From contig VZSE01010767.1 of assembly GCA_013398275.1 (NCBI GenBank), positions 682,001 to 746,000 of the forward strand: a stretch of DNA of 64,000 nt, in the 5' to 3' direction. Source of the stretch: Promerops cafer. Taxonomy: Eukaryota > Chordata > Aves > Passeriformes > Nectariniidae. A model generated the notes under the pieces. The model searched no databases. It saw nothing but the letters and a program-made list of their open reading frames with translations, and was not told the DNA's origin. The number at the start of each line of letters is the position of its first letter. Position 1 is the stretch's first letter. The translations under genes were made by a program, and so were the position numbers. Shown here in pieces: positions 61,401-64,000 of this stretch.

Positions 61401-64000
61401 CTGGTCAGATAATGACAATATCTGAATAATTTATTTTAAGTAAAAGGTTCTAATTAATCAGATAAATTACCAGCAATTAATAATTTAAGAAATCCAACTG
61501 TAGGGAGCAATCTTTCACTTGCAGGAGAATGAACCTGATGACCCAAGATCTTTCCAATTTCTAGGAAATAAAAATTTTAAAAAGTCAGTGACAAGTGAGA
61601 ATTTTTGCATAACATCATCTAAATGCACAATTTTCCCAAATGCAGAATAAGACACATGAGAAAGGGCACCATAAGGATTCCCAAGAGACTCAGAAAGTGG
61701 AAGGTGTGTGCCAGTTCCTCTGGAGGAAGGTTTTTCCTTGATACCTTGGAGAAAAGCAGCAAAGTCAGATTGTATTCTTTCCCTCTCGCCTCACACCATG
61801 TAAGAAGCTCTTTCCTCCAAAGCACCATATATAAAAAACTTGAAATGGTTACATTCCTGCATGTACAGCAGACCTATCTCCTACACACACAAAATGCTTG
61901 CATTTTGGCAACTGTGACCTCACCACCCACTTCCTGTTTTGACCCCGTGCAAAAAACCAAGCATTGTTAATTCTGCACATTTAATTAATTCACATAATGT
62001 ATAATAATATTTCCAAAGTGAATTGAACACATTCATTGAATGAAATGAGCAAAAGTATGATCTACTCAGAAATATTTTCTGAGCAGAAGGCTAAATTTTC
62101 TTGAGTGTATTATCTGCTACACATTTTTCACTTAGTACTAGTTAGTATCAAAATACTGAGATTCTCTGGACTGAGGGCTGAACCAATCTGACAACTAAAG
62201 CAGTTGAACTGTGCTGATGAGCTCCAAAGAGAGCCAAACATCTGTCCCCATTTTGCTGTTGCGTGCTCCCAACAGACATTTATGCATTAAATCTATTTAT
62301 CAGACGATACTTTGTGTAAGCCAAGACATAACCTGTCATCATACAGGATATATCACTAATATGGGAATATGAAAGATTGCTACTCCGATAAGATATTAAT
62401 ATCAAAACACAAACATTGCCACTTGATTTATCTTCCATAGTTTTCTTCAATATTTTTAATATGAACAAGACAAGAAAAAATATAAGATATATTCACAGTT
62501 ATGCAGAATGTCCTCCTCCATTTAGGATTACAAAAAAATATTCCCTCCATTCAGGGTTACAAAAATGAAATACTTCTGTCCTCTTCTTAGTTCCTCTTCT
62601 TAGTCTCATTTTCATCCTGAGAGATTTAGGAACTGCTTATCTGAAAGCCCAGAGCATTGCCTCCTCCTTGCAATCCAGTGAGTTCATTGTATAATGAACT
62701 TTTAAACATTTTACTACTGGTAGATACAGAAAGAGATTGCATCAGTGTCCTCATCCCAAGTTCCATTAGGCATACATGTTTCTATTTAAGATACTAAACA
62801 AGAATTTTGAGGAAAGGAGGGGTGCCTCTATTTAAGAGGATATCCCTTTGTGTATTTTTCTTTCTTTTCAGCAAAGCCATGAGAAGATGGACTAAGTGTT
62901 AGGTGATGTTAGAATTAACCAGCCTTGGAATACTGTTCTTTTTCCAAGTCAAAAAGTTATTCTGGTATTAGAATTATGCTAAAATGGCAAGGAACTATTA
63001 CAACATATTAACATGCTCACTGAGTGTGGGTGAGAGAGCAGATTGACAGCAAGTCTTTTGCAGGACTGGGACCCACACGAGGTTTAACATGAAAAGGACT
63101 TTCTGTGGAAACCCTCCAGTCCTACTGGCAATAGTTCTGAGGACAAATTCTAGATGAGCTTAGCAATTTCCTGATTCAAATCCTTCTATTCTTCCCTTAC
63201 TTCAGGAAGTTAAATTTTCATAGGACTGAAATACTTCAGTCTAACTAAAGCATTTGGGCTTTATGTGGAGTAGAAATGATGAATGCTTAGCAGGAATTGT
63301 TGATGATTGCCTCGTGCATAAAACCTTATGATATATTGATATATTAAGGATTATAAGTTTATTTATTTATTTTACTGAAATCTTTTCCATGTTAAACCCT
63401 CATGTAAATGTCGAGAATTATATGTAAGTGTCAAGGAACAAATATTGATACCATAGGAACAAGAAAACCAAGATCTGAAGGAAATTTTCGCCTAGAAGTC
63501 ACTATCATGACAATCATTTTTTAGTCACAAAAAGACAGTGAAATGAACAGCAATAGAATTGAAAGAAATATCCATAATGAGAATCACAAACCTTGAGCAT
63601 TATAGTCAGGTATAAAGATGTGGAAATTCAGTAATTTGGATAAGAAAAAAATCCCATTTAAAGGGTTTCTAAGCAATGAAAAAATATTTTGGTTTTAGTA
63701 TTGTCATACTTCTAGGACAATATACTAGTTGGGTCAGAATTCAGGAAAAATAAGTGAAATATTTAGACAAGTCAAATATATAAAGAAAATTTTTTATTAT
63801 CAAGGGGAAGCTAGATAAGGCAAAAAAATTGCAAGACAAAACAGAACAAAAGAAAGCAAGGGGAAAAGGACTCTGTCTGCTTGCATTTTATATTGACAAC
63901 CAGTGAAAATTTTAGAAACTACTAACAGCAGGGAAAAAAAATTGTTTTAGAAATAGTAGCATAGAGACACTTCTCGAAATGGGCTATGGCATTTCTAAAT
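58471..64000. other. Noncoding stretch to window end
   Basis: No gene is supportable. A 22-bp imperfect direct repeat, CCTCCATTTAGGATTAC / CCTCCATTCAGGGTTAC, lies at 62515-62536 and 62544-62565 (period 29). A doubled CCTCTTCTTAG word follows at 62580-62601. A short (TTTA)n run lies at 63358-63374. A 115-codon plus-strand open frame at 61623-61970 overlaps a minus-strand frame and shows no domain. Confidence 0.5.

Noticed and set aside
61623..61970. 115-codon plus-strand open frame overlapping a minus-strand frame
   Set aside because: No domain, and opposite-strand overlap is typical of chance frames.
1..64000. CRISPR array, prokaryotic operon or phage content
   Set aside because: No repeat-spacer structure, ribosome-binding sites or dense gene order. 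The composition and repeats are vertebrate.

Overview
This window looks like vertebrate nuclear DNA, most likely from a bird and plausibly a songbird. It is AT-rich and poor in CpG. Stop codons are dense in all frames, and no operon-like or closely packed genes are visible. The best lineage marker is a 5'-truncated CR1 non-LTR retrotransposon on the minus strand at about 17841-18531. Its reading frame still encodes the recognisable C-terminal end of the CR1 ORF2 protein. A second CR1 3' tail lies on the plus strand at 25052-25144. Two blocks have the architecture of solitary endogenous-retrovirus LTRs, at about 54063-54440 (better supported) and about 43530-44048 (tentative). The songbird assignment is inference from the look of the first LTR and the CR1 remnants; it was not checked by a search.

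I found no protein-coding gene, rRNA, tRNA or CRISPR array that I can support. The longest open frame (209 codons, minus strand, 1952-2581) is an artefact of a pentamer minisatellite. Other open frames are at most about 130 codons, lack recognisable domains and are what AT-rich noncoding DNA gives by chance. The window is best described as intergenic desert or the inside of a very long intron.

Layout: 1-2 kb holds a possible regulatory block with a perfect RFX-like palindrome. 2.05-2.33 kb is a two-letter pentamer minisatellite in strict 5-bp register. 10.4 kb has an (AAAAC)n tract followed by a cluster of TGCATG motifs. 11.4 and 13.5 kb each contain a stretch bounded by good splice-site matches and open in one frame. 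15.4-16.8 kb holds a 51-bp tandem duplication and three perfect hairpins. 17.8-18.5 kb is the CR1 copy. 21.7-21.9 kb is a 131-bp tandem duplication with two differences that I can see. 22.35, 25.5, 29.2 and 51.3 kb are simple-sequence tracts. 43.5 and 54.1 kb are the LTR candidates. 54.6 and 57.64 kb are two more weak exon candidates; the second is 39 nt, starts with ATG and could encode a hydrophobic leader.

I do not see a new biological system here. The most useful leads are the structured minisatellite, the 15.4-16.8 kb duplication and hairpin cluster, the recent 131-bp duplication, and the splice-bounded short exons, which transcript data could confirm or dismiss quickly. One ambiguous base (n) is present at 35044.
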